Source of the DNA: Roseibium sp. TrichSKD4
Lineage (GTDB): Bacteria > Pseudomonadota > Alphaproteobacteria > Rhizobiales > Stappiaceae
Direction: 5' to 3'
Length of the DNA: 64,000 bases
Assembly: GCF_000148725.1 (NCBI RefSeq)
Contig: NZ_GL476319.1
Location: forward strand, 794,681 to 858,680
Under the pieces are notes generated by a model that worked only from the letters and a program-made list of their open reading frames with translations, searched no databases and was not told where the DNA came from. Shown piece by piece: positions 25,279-33,571 of the stretch. Position 1 is the stretch's first letter; each line of letters opens with the position of its first letter. The position numbers were made by a program, and so were the translations under genes.

Positions 25279-25761
25279 GTGGCTCGACCTGAAAGTGAAC
25301 CGAAAACTCCGCTAGGCTCTAGATTGCGACAAGTTCGCCGCGAGCTCGGTGACAACCGTAGGGAAGAATTTGCCGAGCAACTAGAAATCAGCAAGGATTC
25401 CTTAGCTTTATATGAGCGCGGAGAAAACGTTCCCTCCGCGACTGTCCTAGCCGAATATCATCGGAAGTTTGGTATCAACTTGAATTGGCTAGCTACCGGT
25501 CAGGGTGGCATGTTCTTTGGAGATGACGTAAAAGTAGGTAATGTCACCCTCGCAGAAATTCGAGAATTCGTTTGGAACATTGCGGCAACCTTCTGGGAAC
25601 GGCTACCGCGAAGAACAAAATCTGAAGCCTTCGCGGATCAATTTGTTGAGATGCTCGACTATCTTCTCAGCCGGGAAGACCTGCAAGAAGGCGCGGCCTC
25701 TGAAGTGATCCATTTCGCCGCTGAACAGCGGAAACGCGCATCCGGTCAAGACGAGACATGA
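25279..25761 (+). CDS. Phage repressor with Cro/CI-type HTH
   Basis: Probable GTG start at 25279 (VARPESEPKTPLGSRLRQVR), 160 residues; the upstream ATG at 25186 would place translation through the operators. Residues 13-70 are an HTH_3 domain (RREEFAEQLEISKDSLALYE, then NVPSATVLAEYHRKFG) with NLNWLATGQGGMF typical of phage repressors. No LexA-type Ser-Lys peptidase is present. It is the only plus-strand gene of the prophage core, divergent from the early operon, as Mu c is. Confidence 0.85.
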   Translation: MARPESEPKTPLGSRLRQVRRELGDNRREEFAEQLEISKDSLALYERGENVPSATVLAEYHRKFGINLNWLATGQGGMFFGDDVKVGNVTLAEIREFVWNIAATFWERLPRRTKSEAFADQFVEMLDYLLSREDLQEGAASEVIHFAAEQRKRASGQDET

Positions 25762-26278
25762 GCTTGTCATAATCAGGCACGATGTACCCGACTTCAGGGA
25801 TCGGAGCTTCCGCTATTACACGATCCCTGGACACGACGGCTTTACAGCCAAGCTGCGGGTAAATCCTGCGATATGGATTGTCTTTGAATGCCCATAAGCA
25901 GGCGGGCCATAAGCCGCTAGACTTCAGCGTAGACGCCAAAGTCATCAGGCCCAAAGGTCCGGCGTCCGTTCCTCGATACTCCGGCAGAATGTAACAGGCA
26001 TGCATTTCACCTTTAGCAATGATTGCTTCATCCATATTACGGAGCGCTGCCGCAAAACCGGCAATCTCGCCATTAAATAAAATTACAAAAAAGAAACCGT
26101 ATTCAGGAGGATCAATAACCCAATTCAACCATTGATTACGCCTATAGCGCAGACTTCTTGCTAGGTGTACTGCGTCTGGCATAAACGAATACACTTCTTT
26201 CCAGCAAGCTACATGTATTTTAGCAATTTCTTCAACATCGCACAGTTTAACTGTACGTACGGTAGCACCAATAGACAT
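25667..26278 (-). CDS. GNAT-family acetyltransferase, cargo-like
   Basis: 203 residues. GNAT features: VEEIAKIHVACWKEVYSFMP at the N-terminus, FFFVILFNGEIAGFAAAL, and MHACYILPEYRGTDAGPLGL with the acetyl-CoA loop. The 3' end overlaps the repressor's 3' end by 95 bp in convergent orientation, so it is probably inside the prophage rather than host DNA. Lower GC than its neighbours also suggests a moron. Substrate unknown. Confidence 0.75.
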   Translation of the reverse strand: MSIGATVRTVKLCDVEEIAKIHVACWKEVYSFMPDAVHLARSLRYRRNQWLNWVIDPPEYGFFFVILFNGEIAGFAAALRNMDEAIIAKGEMHACYILPEYRGTDAGPLGLMTLASTLKSSGLWPACLWAFKDNPYRRIYPQLGCKAVVSRDRVIAEAPIPEVGYIVPDYDKLMSRLDRMRVSAVQRRNGSLQRPRLLAGLPG

Positions 26279-26298
26279 CGCACCTGTTCCTCAATAAG

Positions 26299-26685
26299 AT
26301 GGAAAACAGGCGCGCGGGACATACGATGCGCAATCAAAGACTGAGTGGAATTATAGCAACCCGCGTGTCCGATATCGGCATTGGTAGGGCAATCATATGC
26401 TTTATCGGGCTGTCAGTCGGGTTTGCTATGATCCTTTCTGCGCTATTGTTGTATTTCGTTATCTTACCACTTTCCTATGATGAAATCTCTGAAGATGACC
26501 TGGCAAAAATTGCTGAGGTTGCAAGTTGCGCGACTGGTGAGCCTGCAGCGTCGCTTTGGATACTTGCGGAGCAAGATATTCCTTGGTTTAAGCTACGGCA
26601 TAATTCTATTGCGGCCCGTTTGTTAGTTGATGTCGACCTCAACCGCTGCACTGTCCGTCAATCCTCTCACACTAATGTTGAGTAG
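26299..26685 (+). CDS. Small single-pass membrane protein, cargo-like
   Basis: 128 residues (or 119 from ATG at 26326). One membrane segment, AIICFIGLSVGFAMILSALL followed by LYFVILPLS, then a soluble acidic part with one Cys pair (EVASCATG and LNRC). Starts 20 bp from the divergent GNAT gene and overlaps the 3' end of the next gene by 63 bp. No family recognised; AT-rich codon usage supports foreign origin. Confidence 0.5.
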   Translation: MENRRAGHTMRNQRLSGIIATRVSDIGIGRAIICFIGLSVGFAMILSALLLYFVILPLSYDEISEDDLAKIAEVASCATGEPAASLWILAEQDIPWFKLRHNSIAARLLVDVDLNRCTVRQSSHTNVE

Positions 26686-27396
26686 GGGAAACTCCGCGCT
26701 CTTCGTCCAAACGACCGAGAAAACTGAGTGTTTGTATCTGACAACCAACGAGCCAGTGTCTTTATTTTTTAAATAGGGTTTTAATTGCAGAACCAAGCCT
26801 GGAACAAGATCGCCTTCCGGCGGAAACATAGTGATAATATTATTATCCGATTTACGCACCGCAGATGACCAACAGTCCCCACACTCGTTTTGAAGATCCA
26901 CGAGCACATAGGGGGAAATTACGACAACAAACGTAAGCTCCCCAATTCGCTTTGCGATAGGCACAAATGGCGCACCTGAAGTCCGGCCAATAACCTGTTC
27001 TCCGATTACGATCCCTTCAGTGGAAAGAGCTTCTTTGAAGTAACTCCTGTCAGACAGATCAAGCGGCAATACGGGGTATTTGTAACTGTCATGCAGAAGC
27101 TTGCCCTTTTCGTCGATGACCAATAGAGCGCGCGCACCTGGTATGCCTTGAACAATGCGGTTTAGTTCAGTGTGTACAAGACGGTTAACTCTGAGGGACG
27201 AAGTAATGATCGCGGCAGCGTTAATCGCTTGGTCAGCAGCAAACAATGTTCTTTCCGCTAACAACATACTTGCCCGCGCCGTGGTAACATTACGCTCAAT
27301 ACGCAAGCCCACGCTTGCAGCGTGTGCTCCCCATGAGGTTACTGACATCAGGCACAAAACAGCGGACACAAATCCTAGTTTAAGAGCATTAAACAT
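26623..27396 (-). CDS. Exported single-domain Cache-like sensor without output domain
   Basis: 257 residues. A signal peptide (LGFVSAVLCLMSVTSWGAHA) is followed by a long helix and a double-Cache-like core: ARALLVIDEKGKLLHDSYKY, DLSDRSYFKEAL, EGIVIGEQVIGRTSGAPFVP and IAKRIGELTFVVVISP. In normal receptors such a domain is followed by a membrane helix and a kinase, GGDEF or MCP module; here the protein ends. It may be a periplasmic ligand-binding protein or a truncated receptor. Position beside the element end marks it as cargo. Confidence 0.65.
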   Translation of the reverse strand: MFNALKLGFVSAVLCLMSVTSWGAHAASVGLRIERNVTTARASMLLAERTLFAADQAINAAAIITSSLRVNRLVHTELNRIVQGIPGARALLVIDEKGKLLHDSYKYPVLPLDLSDRSYFKEALSTEGIVIGEQVIGRTSGAPFVPIAKRIGELTFVVVISPYVLVDLQNECGDCWSSAVRKSDNNIITMFPPEGDLVPGLVLQLKPYLKNKDTGSLVVRYKHSVFSVVWTKSAEFPLLNISVRGLTDSAAVEVDIN

Positions 27397-27528
27397 CGCA
27401 GACCAATCACAACGAATACATTAAACCAACTAGCTACTTTGAGCAGCTGACCTTACGTAATTTTGGGTCGTGAAATTATCGTGATATTTTGCAAGGCGTG
27501 AAAATAGCGAGATCATCGCAGGGTTAAA

Positions 27529-27645
27529 CCGGCTACTTAAAATTATGTTTGATCAGACTTGGAGGTTCATATTACGCTGATTTCCGCCGTTTTTATTAAG
27601 TAGCCGCCATCCATGCTTTTTCCCAAATACCGGCTACTTGAATTT
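27529..27645. repeat. Three CGGCTACTT-type repeats, mixed orientation
   Basis: CCGGCTACTTAAAATT at 27529-27544, the inverse copy of GGCGGCTACTTAAT at 27595-27608, and ACCGGCTACTTGAATTT at 27629-27645. A weaker version, TAGCTACTTTGA, lies near 27431. They could be transposase-binding sites of the phage left end, arm sites of an integrase, or operator sites. Confidence 0.7.
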
Positions 27646-27715
27646 CTTCTTGTGTTGTTTTTCTTGATTTTTTCAGAATACTCAGCGCTACGAATTTCTC
27701 GAAAATGGCCGAAAG

Positions 27716-27868
27716 TGCCATTTGTTATTGCGCACCCTAATTTTATGGGTTTTTCAGTCACGTCGATTGGAGTTGATTTAACTCTATGAAAAGACGACAG
27801 ATTTCTATCTGTAATCGTCTATTTCTATCCGTATCCAGATTTATCCATTCTGCCATTTGTTATTGCGC
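27716..27868. repeat. Exact 18-bp direct repeat pair, candidate transposase end sites
   Basis: TGCCATTTGTTATTGCGC at 27716-27733 and 27851-27868, 135 bp apart, same orientation. On the minus strand the outer copy reads TGTGAC then GCGCAATAACAAATGGCA, so a 5'-TG terminus at 27874 would put a site a few bases from the end, as Mu L1. Between the copies is a looser repeat ATTTCTATC(T/C)GTA (27801 and 27820). Confidence 0.6.
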
Positions 27869-27949
27869 GTCACAATTCTTACGAGAAAAAGCGTACGGCT
27901 AAATTGTGAATTGGTCATAAGTTATTGAAATAATTAAACCCTGCAATAC

Positions 27950-27994
27950 CTCTTAATCAGACGGTCCCGGGTTCGAATCCCTGTGCACCCACCA
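27950..27994 (+). tRNA. 3' part of tRNA-Lys(CTT), integration scar
   Basis: From position 32 of the tRNA onward: anticodon loop CTCTTAA with anticodon CTT, stem TCAGA, T-loop TTCGAAT, acceptor strand TGCACCC and encoded ACCA, followed by a T-run. The sequence before it does not complete a tRNA (the expected TCTGA stem strand and GGGTGCA acceptor strand are absent). One T-stem mismatch is present. Integrases that use tRNA genes often cross over in the anticodon loop and leave exactly such a 3' duplicate. Confidence 0.8.
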
Positions 27995-28191
27995 TTTTTT
28001 CACATAACTTTCCAAATTATTCGGTGACGTAGCGCTGATCCTGCGAGTACCTTCCTAGACCAGCATTCCAAAATTACACCTACGGAAGTAGCTGGAGTCT
28101 CGAGCAATATTACTCACGACCAAAACTCTATATTAACCATGAATCTCCATATTCCATTTTCACAATAAATGGTTTTACTGGAGTAATTCAG

Positions 28192-28995
28192 TTGATTAAC
28201 AAATCACTTACATTAGTCGGACTTACTTTTTTCCTATTTTCCAATTCCGCAGTTGCGTCAGAAGACAATTCGTTACCTCCTTATTCGAAGAGCACAATCT
28301 CCGGCACTCAGCTACGGGGTTCCTTTAGCATCCGAACTTGGTTCAGTGACGTGGATGCCGAATATGAACTTGCGGGCACACGCATCCTCAGCGCCAAGGA
28401 CATTCGCAGTGTCGCAACCGAGGCTCATTACCGCCTAGAAAGCAGTGGGACGCGCTTCTTTTTTCAGGGAACAGCAGGCGTTGGCGCAAATTTCAATGGC
28501 GAGTTTGACCAACCCTACGGCACAAATAGAGATTTGGGCACAATAGGCTTTGGATATTTTAATGCCGACCTTGGCTTTCGAGCGCTCGATTTTGCATCTC
28601 AATCCCTCGGCGCTTTCGCCGGGTTTCAATTCATTCATGACCGGTTTCAAACGCCGACGGTAAACAACCGGCACTATTACCGAAATCCGGTATGGTCACT
28701 CGCCCGTGTAGGCGTGACAGGCCGCGGACAGTTTACTGATAAATTTGGTTGGCACGCTGAGTTCGCTTACATCCCGCTCGGGCAAATCGACACCGCAAGC
28801 GAGTTCGAAGACGAAAAAGACGCATCGGGTTATCAGGGCGAGGTTTTCCTCACATTCAATCCAACTGAAACTTGGTCCATCGGACTTGGGGCACGGCACT
28901 GGGACCTTGAAGGCAAAGTTGAGCGCTACGGAACTGAAATGACGATAGACTACACCCGAACAGGCGCACTTCTGGAGGCATCCTACAAGTTTTGA
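28192..28995 (+). CDS. Outer-membrane beta-barrel protein
   Basis: 267 residues from a TTG start with a signal peptide (LTLVGLTFFLFSNSAVASED). The mature part alternates polar and apolar residues in strands such as GSFSIRTWFSDVDAEYEL, RFFFQGTAGVGANFNGEF and FAGFQFIHDRF and ends with a terminal aromatic (LLEASYKF), the mark of BAM-inserted barrels. It is the first gene after the tRNA scar. A porin, receptor or protease-like barrel are all possible; none is proved. Confidence 0.7.
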   Translation: MINKSLTLVGLTFFLFSNSAVASEDNSLPPYSKSTISGTQLRGSFSIRTWFSDVDAEYELAGTRILSAKDIRSVATEAHYRLESSGTRFFFQGTAGVGANFNGEFDQPYGTNRDLGTIGFGYFNADLGFRALDFASQSLGAFAGFQFIHDRFQTPTVNNRHYYRNPVWSLARVGVTGRGQFTDKFGWHAEFAYIPLGQIDTASEFEDEKDASGYQGEVFLTFNPTETWSIGLGARHWDLEGKVERYGTEMTIDYTRTGALLEASYKF

Positions 28996-29033
28996 CTGGT
29001 CGGAGTTCCCGGCACTTTCAAGTCCACCCCAAA

Positions 29034-29061
29034 CAAAAAAAGGAGAGGCAATGCCCCTCCT
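29034..29061 (-). terminator. Rho-independent terminator of the chemoreceptor operon
   Basis: On the minus strand, AGGAGGGGC-ATT-GCCTCTCCT is followed by a run of seven T, 27 bp after the chemoreceptor stop. It also lies between the convergent barrel-protein gene and the receptor gene. Confidence 0.8.
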
Positions 29062-29087
29062 CTTAATCTCTCGGTGCTGAAGTAAAC

Positions 29088-30242
29088 TCAAACTACCTTG
29101 CGCACCTCGGTCAGGAAGGAGGAGACTTCCAGGCTCATCATTTCCCCCTTTTGCGCCAATTCACTGGACGCTTCCAGAATATGCCCAGCAGACTGTTGGG
29201 TGTCGGCAACAACTTCACTGATCTGACCCATATTCGCGCTAACCTCAGACGTACCTTGCGAGGCTTGCTCGATGTTGCGCGCGATCTCGTTGGTCGCCGA
29301 GCTCTGCTCTTCAACAGCCGCTGCAATCACGGACGCATACTCATACACATTCGAGATTGTCGTGCCGATGCTTTCAACAGAGGTGATTGCCTGCTGGCTT
29401 GCAGCCTGAACACCAGCAATCTGGGTCCGGATTTCTTCCGTTGCCCGGCCGGTCTGGTTCGCAAGTTCCTTCACTTCAGCAGCCACGACGGCGAAGCCTT
29501 TGCCAGCTTCACCAGCGCGAGCAGATTCAATCGTTGCGTTAAGAGCCAGAAGGTTGGTTTGATCGGCAATTTCAGCGATCAGATCAATAACCTTGCCGAT
29601 CTTCTCAGACGCTTCGGCTAAGCCGGCAATGTCAGCTGTTGTTTTTTCAACTTCCTTCACAGCTCCAGCCACCACTTGCGAGGACTGAGTGACCTGCGCA
29701 TTGATTTCCGAGACTGAATTGGTCATCTCCTCAGTCGCAGCAGCAACAGATCCGACATTGTTGGATGCCTGCTCTGCAGAGGCATTGACCGAAATGGCTT
29801 GCTGGCTAGCAGAAGAGGCATTTCCCTCCATGGTCTTTGCTGACGCTTCCAACTCTGTCGCGGCTGCGGCAACAGCGCCCACCACTTCACCCATCCGGCC
29901 TTCGAAGCTTCCGACAACTTCGCCAAACGCGACAACGCGGTCTTCCATGACTTGCATCGCACCATTGATCGTGGCAGCGGCTTCCCCAAAAGATCCCGTC
30001 ATGCCGCGCTCTGAAATTCGGCGGTAGTACTTGTTCTGCGAAACATACTCGAGGGCTGCCCGGGTTTCGCGCACATAGGCATCCGTGCGATCGATCATGC
30101 GATTGATCGCATGCATCAATTGCTCGGTTTCACCTTTTTCGGTGATGTTGATAATCCGCGCTTCAAAGTCGCCCTCGGCAACCGCTTCGCAAACAGCCAG
30201 CGCCTTCTTGATCGCCGCCTTGTTGCCACCTGAAAACATCAT
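29088..30242 (-). CDS. Soluble methyl-accepting chemotaxis protein
   Basis: 384 residues with no membrane segment. An N-terminal HAMP-like region (residues 8-70: [20 protein letters not shown]) leads to a standard MCP signalling domain with hairpin tip [20 protein letters not shown] and [16 protein letters not shown]. No C-terminal CheR/CheB pentapeptide. It follows an Aer-like PAS protein by 41 bp, so the pair probably forms a two-protein cytosolic sensor for redox or energy state that signals through CheA. Confidence 0.9.
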   Translation of the reverse strand: MMFSGGNKAAIKKALAVCEAVAEGDFEARIINITEKGETEQLMHAINRMIDRTDAYVRETRAALEYVSQNKYYRRISERGMTGSFGEAAATINGAMQVMEDRVVAFGEVVGSFEGRMGEVVGAVAAAATELEASAKTMEGNASSASQQAISVNASAEQASNNVGSVAAATEEMTNSVSEINAQVTQSSQVVAGAVKEVEKTTADIAGLAEASEKIGKVIDLIAEIADQTNLLALNATIESARAGEAGKGFAVVAAEVKELANQTGRATEEIRTQIAGVQAASQQAITSVESIGTTISNVYEYASVIAAAVEEQSSATNEIARNIEQASQGTSEVSANMGQISEVVADTQQSAGHILEASSELAQKGEMMSLEVSSFLTEVRKVV

Positions 30243-30283
30243 CTATCGTCCTTAATTTTACAAAACTTGCTGTGATGATCCAC

Positions 30284-30820
30284 TCAAGCGGCGTTTTTCA
30301 GCGTCGCCACGAACTTGTCATAGGGCATGCCATGCTCTTCCAGCATCCGATGAACCATGGCCATGGATTCCTGAAGCCCGAGCTTGCGGTCAGATTGCCG
30401 CTGCTCTTCTGCAAGCAGTTTTTGGTAGAGTGGCTGGATGGTGTTTTCCAAAATGCCACGATCAGGAACACGGCGGTTGGAGTGGTATCCAACAATTTGG
30501 CCATTCCGCGCTCGGCTCGGTGTGACGTGCGCGAGAACCCAGTAGTGATCGCCATTTTTGCAGCGGTTGACCACATAGGCGAAAATTTCATCACCAGCTT
30601 CAATATGCTCCCAAAGCAGCTTGAAAACACATCGTGGCATGTGCGGATGGCGGATCATGCTGTGCGGCTGGCCGACGCATTCCGCTTCCGTATAGCCGGC
30701 AATTCTCAGGAAGACATCGTTACAATACATCAGACGACCTTTCAGGTCGGTCTTGCTGACGATGATCTCGTCTTCTCCGAAAAACTGTTCAACACCGGTT
30801 ACTGGCAAATCACGAGCCAT
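30284..30820 (-). CDS. Aer-like PAS-domain protein
   Basis: ATG at 30820 (MARDLPVTGVEQFFGEDEII) is preceded by AGAGGAAAG; 178 residues. The PAS domain (about 15-125) has the Aer pattern: KGRLMYCNDVFLRIAGYTEAE, IRHPHMPRCVFKLLWEHI and CKNGDHYWVLAHVTPSR. In E. coli Aer this domain binds FAD; here it is separate from the receptor, which is the next gene. The C-terminal 50 residues are helical and may dock on that receptor. Confidence 0.87.
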   Translation of the reverse strand: MARDLPVTGVEQFFGEDEIIVSKTDLKGRLMYCNDVFLRIAGYTEAECVGQPHSMIRHPHMPRCVFKLLWEHIEAGDEIFAYVVNRCKNGDHYWVLAHVTPSRARNGQIVGYHSNRRVPDRGILENTIQPLYQKLLAEEQRQSDRKLGLQESMAMVHRMLEEHGMPYDKFVATLKNAA

Positions 30821-31146
30821 GTCATACTTTCCTCTAGGCACAAACCTAACGGGACAACCAGCTCACACTATAAAATAGAAACAGAAGAAGCCCCTTTGAA
30901 AGTAGAGTTCCCTTGCGATCTTAATTTTCCCATAATTTTGGAAGATCGAAGGGCAATATGGCCTTCTTTTTACGAAAAAGTTCCGAAAAGTTTTCTTATC
31001 TTGCGCGAATTATACCAAGGTTGGATACAACCGACCTCTTAGAACTGCAGCAAAAATACGCACAAATGCACCGATACTGCGAAGCATCTCAGCGCAGCTA
31101 AAGCATCTTGAAGGCTTGAATGGGTGTCACAAGGCAAGCGATGAAA
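30821..31146. other. 326-bp intergenic region upstream of the PAS gene
   Basis: No gene seen. It should contain the promoter of the PAS-MCP operon and the end of the neighbouring small membrane protein gene. No clear hairpin or operator was found. Confidence 0.5.
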
Positions 31147-31497
31147 TCAGAATAGATCGCCGTAAAGGACCCGGTGCCTTTGCAAGTCAGATAGGCGCTG
31201 CTTTCTCATCGCGTCGTTTGCTTTTTCCAGTGCACGATTGATTTCTCGAAACAAGGCCTGCTGCGTCATCAAAACCGAATATGAACGATCACCGGCTTCA
31301 CGCAAAGTTCGGCGAACGCGGTACGAAGTCGCTGCTCGATACCAATCGTCAGCCCCGGTCGCAAGCCTTTCAGCATCGCGCTCAAAACGATCCGGAAGGG
31401 CTCGAACATGATGAGAGTTTGCGTCATAGGCAATTGCTGCCAAAAAGACCAAAACAGCGAGAGTTCCCCCCTCAAAAGCCAGTCTAGATATCTTCAT
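31147..31497 (-). CDS. Small membrane-anchored protein
   Basis: ATG at 31497 (MKISRLAFEGGTLAVLVFLA) gives 116 residues. An N-terminal membrane helix (TLAVLVFLAAIAYDAN) is followed by an alpha-helical soluble part rich in Arg (SYRVRRTLREAGDRSYSVLM). No domain recognised. It lies between the PAS-MCP operon and the divergent pdxJ. Confidence 0.6.
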   Translation of the reverse strand: MKISRLAFEGGTLAVLVFLAAIAYDANSHHVRALPDRFERDAERLATGADDWYRAATSYRVRRTLREAGDRSYSVLMTQQALFREINRALEKANDAMRKQRLSDLQRHRVLYGDLF

Positions 31498-31765
31498 CCC
31501 AAACACCCACAGTCAAAATTAACAAAGCCTTAAGATGAACAGAGAATTAACGACGCTACGGTAGTGCGGCAATCAGTTTTCACAACGCACCTACCTAAAT
31601 CGGCTATTAGAGTTAATATCGACAGCCGCCATTGCACATTGTCACGGGGGACAATTTCCCGTTTGACTTCAAGCAGCTTTGCAACAATTTTCGCTTATCG
31701 GAGAGTGAGAGGCCCAGCCGCATAACTCACCTGTTACATTAAATTCTTCAAACGGAACTCAAAGA

Positions 31766-32515
31766 ATGTCCGCCGTTTCTCGCCTTTCGGTCAATGTGAA
31801 TGCCATCGCGATGCTGCGCAATCGTCGGGACCTACCTTGGCCCAGCGTGACCGGACTGGCCGCACTAGCGATGGAGGCTGGCGCTAAGGGCATCACCGTT
31901 CATCCCCGACCGGATGAGCGCCACATTCGCAAGAGTGATGTCTTCGAGCTGTCCGAACTGATCGAAGACCGGTTCCCGAACAAGGAACTGTGTCTGGAAG
32001 GCTACCCCTCCCCTGATTTCATGAAACTTGTAGAAGACGCCCGCCCCGATCAGGTTCTGTTCGTACCAGATGAGCCGGAGCAAACCACGTCTGATCACGG
32101 ATGGGACTTTTCAAAGGACACCTCCCGACTTGCAGACGCCATCGCGATGTCGAAGGACTGTGCGGTTACTGTATCGCTCTTTTGTGATCCTGACCCCAGC
32201 GCCCCTGCTCATGCCGCCAAAATGGGGGCGGAAAGGATCGAAATCTACACCGGGCCCTATGGTGCCTGTTATGATGATCAGGATCGTGCACTGAAAGAGC
32301 TGGACAAGGTTGTTGCAACAGCGGAATCAGCGCAAGCTGTGGGATTAGGTGTAAATGCCGGGCATGACCTCACGGTCGAAAACATTCCACCGCTCCTGGC
32401 AAAAGCTCCCTTCATTCGGGAAATGTCCATTGGACACGGCTTTACTGCCGATGCGTTGATTCACGGTTTCGCGGCAAGCGTCAACCGCTTCCGCTGCGCG
32501 ATGGGTGAGTTGTAG
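31766..32515 (+). CDS. pdxJ: Pyridoxine 5'-phosphate synthase PdxJ
   Basis: 249 residues, the usual length. It condenses 1-deoxyxylulose-5-phosphate with 3-amino-2-oxopropyl phosphate to pyridoxine phosphate, the last ring-forming step of vitamin B6 synthesis. TIM-barrel landmarks: LSVNVNAIAMLRNRRDL, GITVHPRPDERHI (active-site His and Arg), LCLEGYP (Glu), IEIYTGPYG and GVNAGHDLTVEN (His). The DNIATLRN-type start is altered to NVNAIAMLRN. Followed 19 bp later by the HD gene, probably co-transcribed. Confidence 0.92.
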   Translation: MSAVSRLSVNVNAIAMLRNRRDLPWPSVTGLAALAMEAGAKGITVHPRPDERHIRKSDVFELSELIEDRFPNKELCLEGYPSPDFMKLVEDARPDQVLFVPDEPEQTTSDHGWDFSKDTSRLADAIAMSKDCAVTVSLFCDPDPSAPAHAAKMGAERIEIYTGPYGACYDDQDRALKELDKVVATAESAQAVGLGVNAGHDLTVENIPPLLAKAPFIREMSIGHGFTADALIHGFAASVNRFRCAMGEL

Positions 32516-32534
32516 GCAGGAAGAAGCGATATCA

Positions 32535-33113
32535 ATGCCCCTTGATACCCAAATTCAGTTTCTCCTCACTGCAGATCGCCTAAAATCCGTCGTCAGAAAC
32601 AACAAGCTTGTCAGTGGAGAACGATATGAGAATTCTGCCGAACACTCCTGGCATGCCTTGCTGCAAACAATGGTCCTCGCAGATCACGCTCCCGGGGAAA
32701 CAGATCTTGGTCACGTCCTGAAGCTTCTTATCGTCCATGATCTGGTTGAAATCGAAGCAGGGGATCACTGGGTTACGGAAGAAAACGCTGCCGAAGTTCA
32801 CGCACTCGAGCAGGCTGCTGCTGAAAAGGTGTTTTCCCTCCTGCCCGAAGAACAGCGTCGCGAGTTCAAAGCGCTCTGGCATGAGTTTGAAGATGCGACT
32901 ACGCCAGAAGCAAAATTCGCAAACGCGATGGATGCCCTCCACCCCATGTTGATGGTGTTTGGCCCCGGCAGTTCGGGCGAAAGTCACACTGACCTCAGCG
33001 CAGCATTCCTTCGAAAGAAAAAAGAACCGAAACTCTCCCCTTTCCCCACTCTTTGGGACTATGGGCAATCCTTACTGGAAGAGGCCGTCAAGAAGGGCTT
33101 TTTAAGCCCTTGA
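32535..33113 (+). CDS. HD-domain phosphohydrolase (YfbR-like 5'-nucleotidase family)
   Basis: ATG at 32535 with AGGAAGAAG upstream; 192 residues. Metal-binding HD motif: ENSAEHSWHALLQTM (His), then LLIVHDLVEIEAGDHW (HD) and a further Asp in FANAMDALHPML. The family hydrolyses deoxynucleoside 5'-monophosphates. Located just after pdxJ. The exact substrate cannot be read from sequence. Confidence 0.87.
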   Translation: MPLDTQIQFLLTADRLKSVVRNNKLVSGERYENSAEHSWHALLQTMVLADHAPGETDLGHVLKLLIVHDLVEIEAGDHWVTEENAAEVHALEQAAAEKVFSLLPEEQRREFKALWHEFEDATTPEAKFANAMDALHPMLMVFGPGSSGESHTDLSAAFLRKKKEPKLSPFPTLWDYGQSLLEEAVKKGFLSP

Positions 33114-33116
33114 GTC

Positions 33117-33467
33117 TCAATGGACCCGGCCGCGTTCGGTTTCCAAAATGCTGTCTGCATCCAGTTCGGCAATTGGCAGACGCTTGTCACGCGGCACATC
33201 GCCTGACAGCTGCAAGGCCAGATACCTCCCACAACACACCCGCAGAAAGCTTGTGAAATTGCCAAGGTCATGCCCGGCATCAATGCTTTCATAATGCAGC
33301 TTGGTGATCAGCTGAACCACAGTCATGCGATCGCGTTCGGCGACTTCCTCCAGCGCTGTCCAGAAGAAATTCTCAAGCCGTACACTGGTGACCATGCCGT
33401 CGATCCGCATGGAGCGGGTCGTGCTTGCCCAAAGCGTGCTGTCAGCCTCGATAAACAGTTTGCACAT
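33117..33467 (-). CDS. Ribbon-helix-helix domain protein (RHH_4 type)
   Basis: 116 residues. TRSMRIDGMVTSVRLENFFW followed by LEEVAERDRMTVVQLITKLH and LGNFTSFLRVCCGRYL is the conserved alphaproteobacterial RHH_4 family, often next to DJ-1/PfpI or metabolic genes. Likely a small DNA-binding or arylsulfate-sulfotransferase-like regulator; function not established. Its stop lies 3 bp from the convergent HD gene. Confidence 0.8.
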   Translation of the reverse strand: MCKLFIEADSTLWASTTRSMRIDGMVTSVRLENFFWTALEEVAERDRMTVVQLITKLHYESIDAGHDLGNFTSFLRVCCGRYLALQLSGDVPRDKRLPIAELDADSILETERGRVH

Positions 33468-33487
33468 GATCCAACTCCGCCTGCCCT

Positions 33488-33549
33488 GCCCGAGCCACCT
33501 CTCGGTCGACTATGGATAATGGACGGGGCTCGGGCAAGAGACCCCGTCC
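33488..33549. other. Two mutually exclusive hairpins between RHH and DJ-1 genes
   Basis: GCCCGAGCC (33488-33496) can pair with GGCTCGGGC (33527-33535), while GGACGGGG (33521-33528) can pair with CCCCGTCC (33542-33549); the two share bases 33527-33528. No T-run. May be an intergenic attenuator or a terminator variant. Confidence 0.45.
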
Positions 33550-33571
33550 ACCTCCCAACCTGACAGGTTGA

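Larger units (their letters stand above)
27397..28191. other. Gene-free AT-rich boundary region
   Basis: About 0.8 kb with no supportable gene. It holds three copies of a CGGCTACTT-based repeat (27529-27645), two exact copies of an 18-bp repeat (27716 and 27851) and the 3' part of a tRNA-Lys gene (27950-27994). GC content falls sharply compared with both sides. Past the tRNA scar, only the likely promoter region of the barrel-protein gene remains. Confidence 0.8.

Noticed and set aside
27529-27868. Possible CRISPR array
   Set aside because: Repeats are of two kinds, irregularly spaced and in mixed orientation, with no cas genes.
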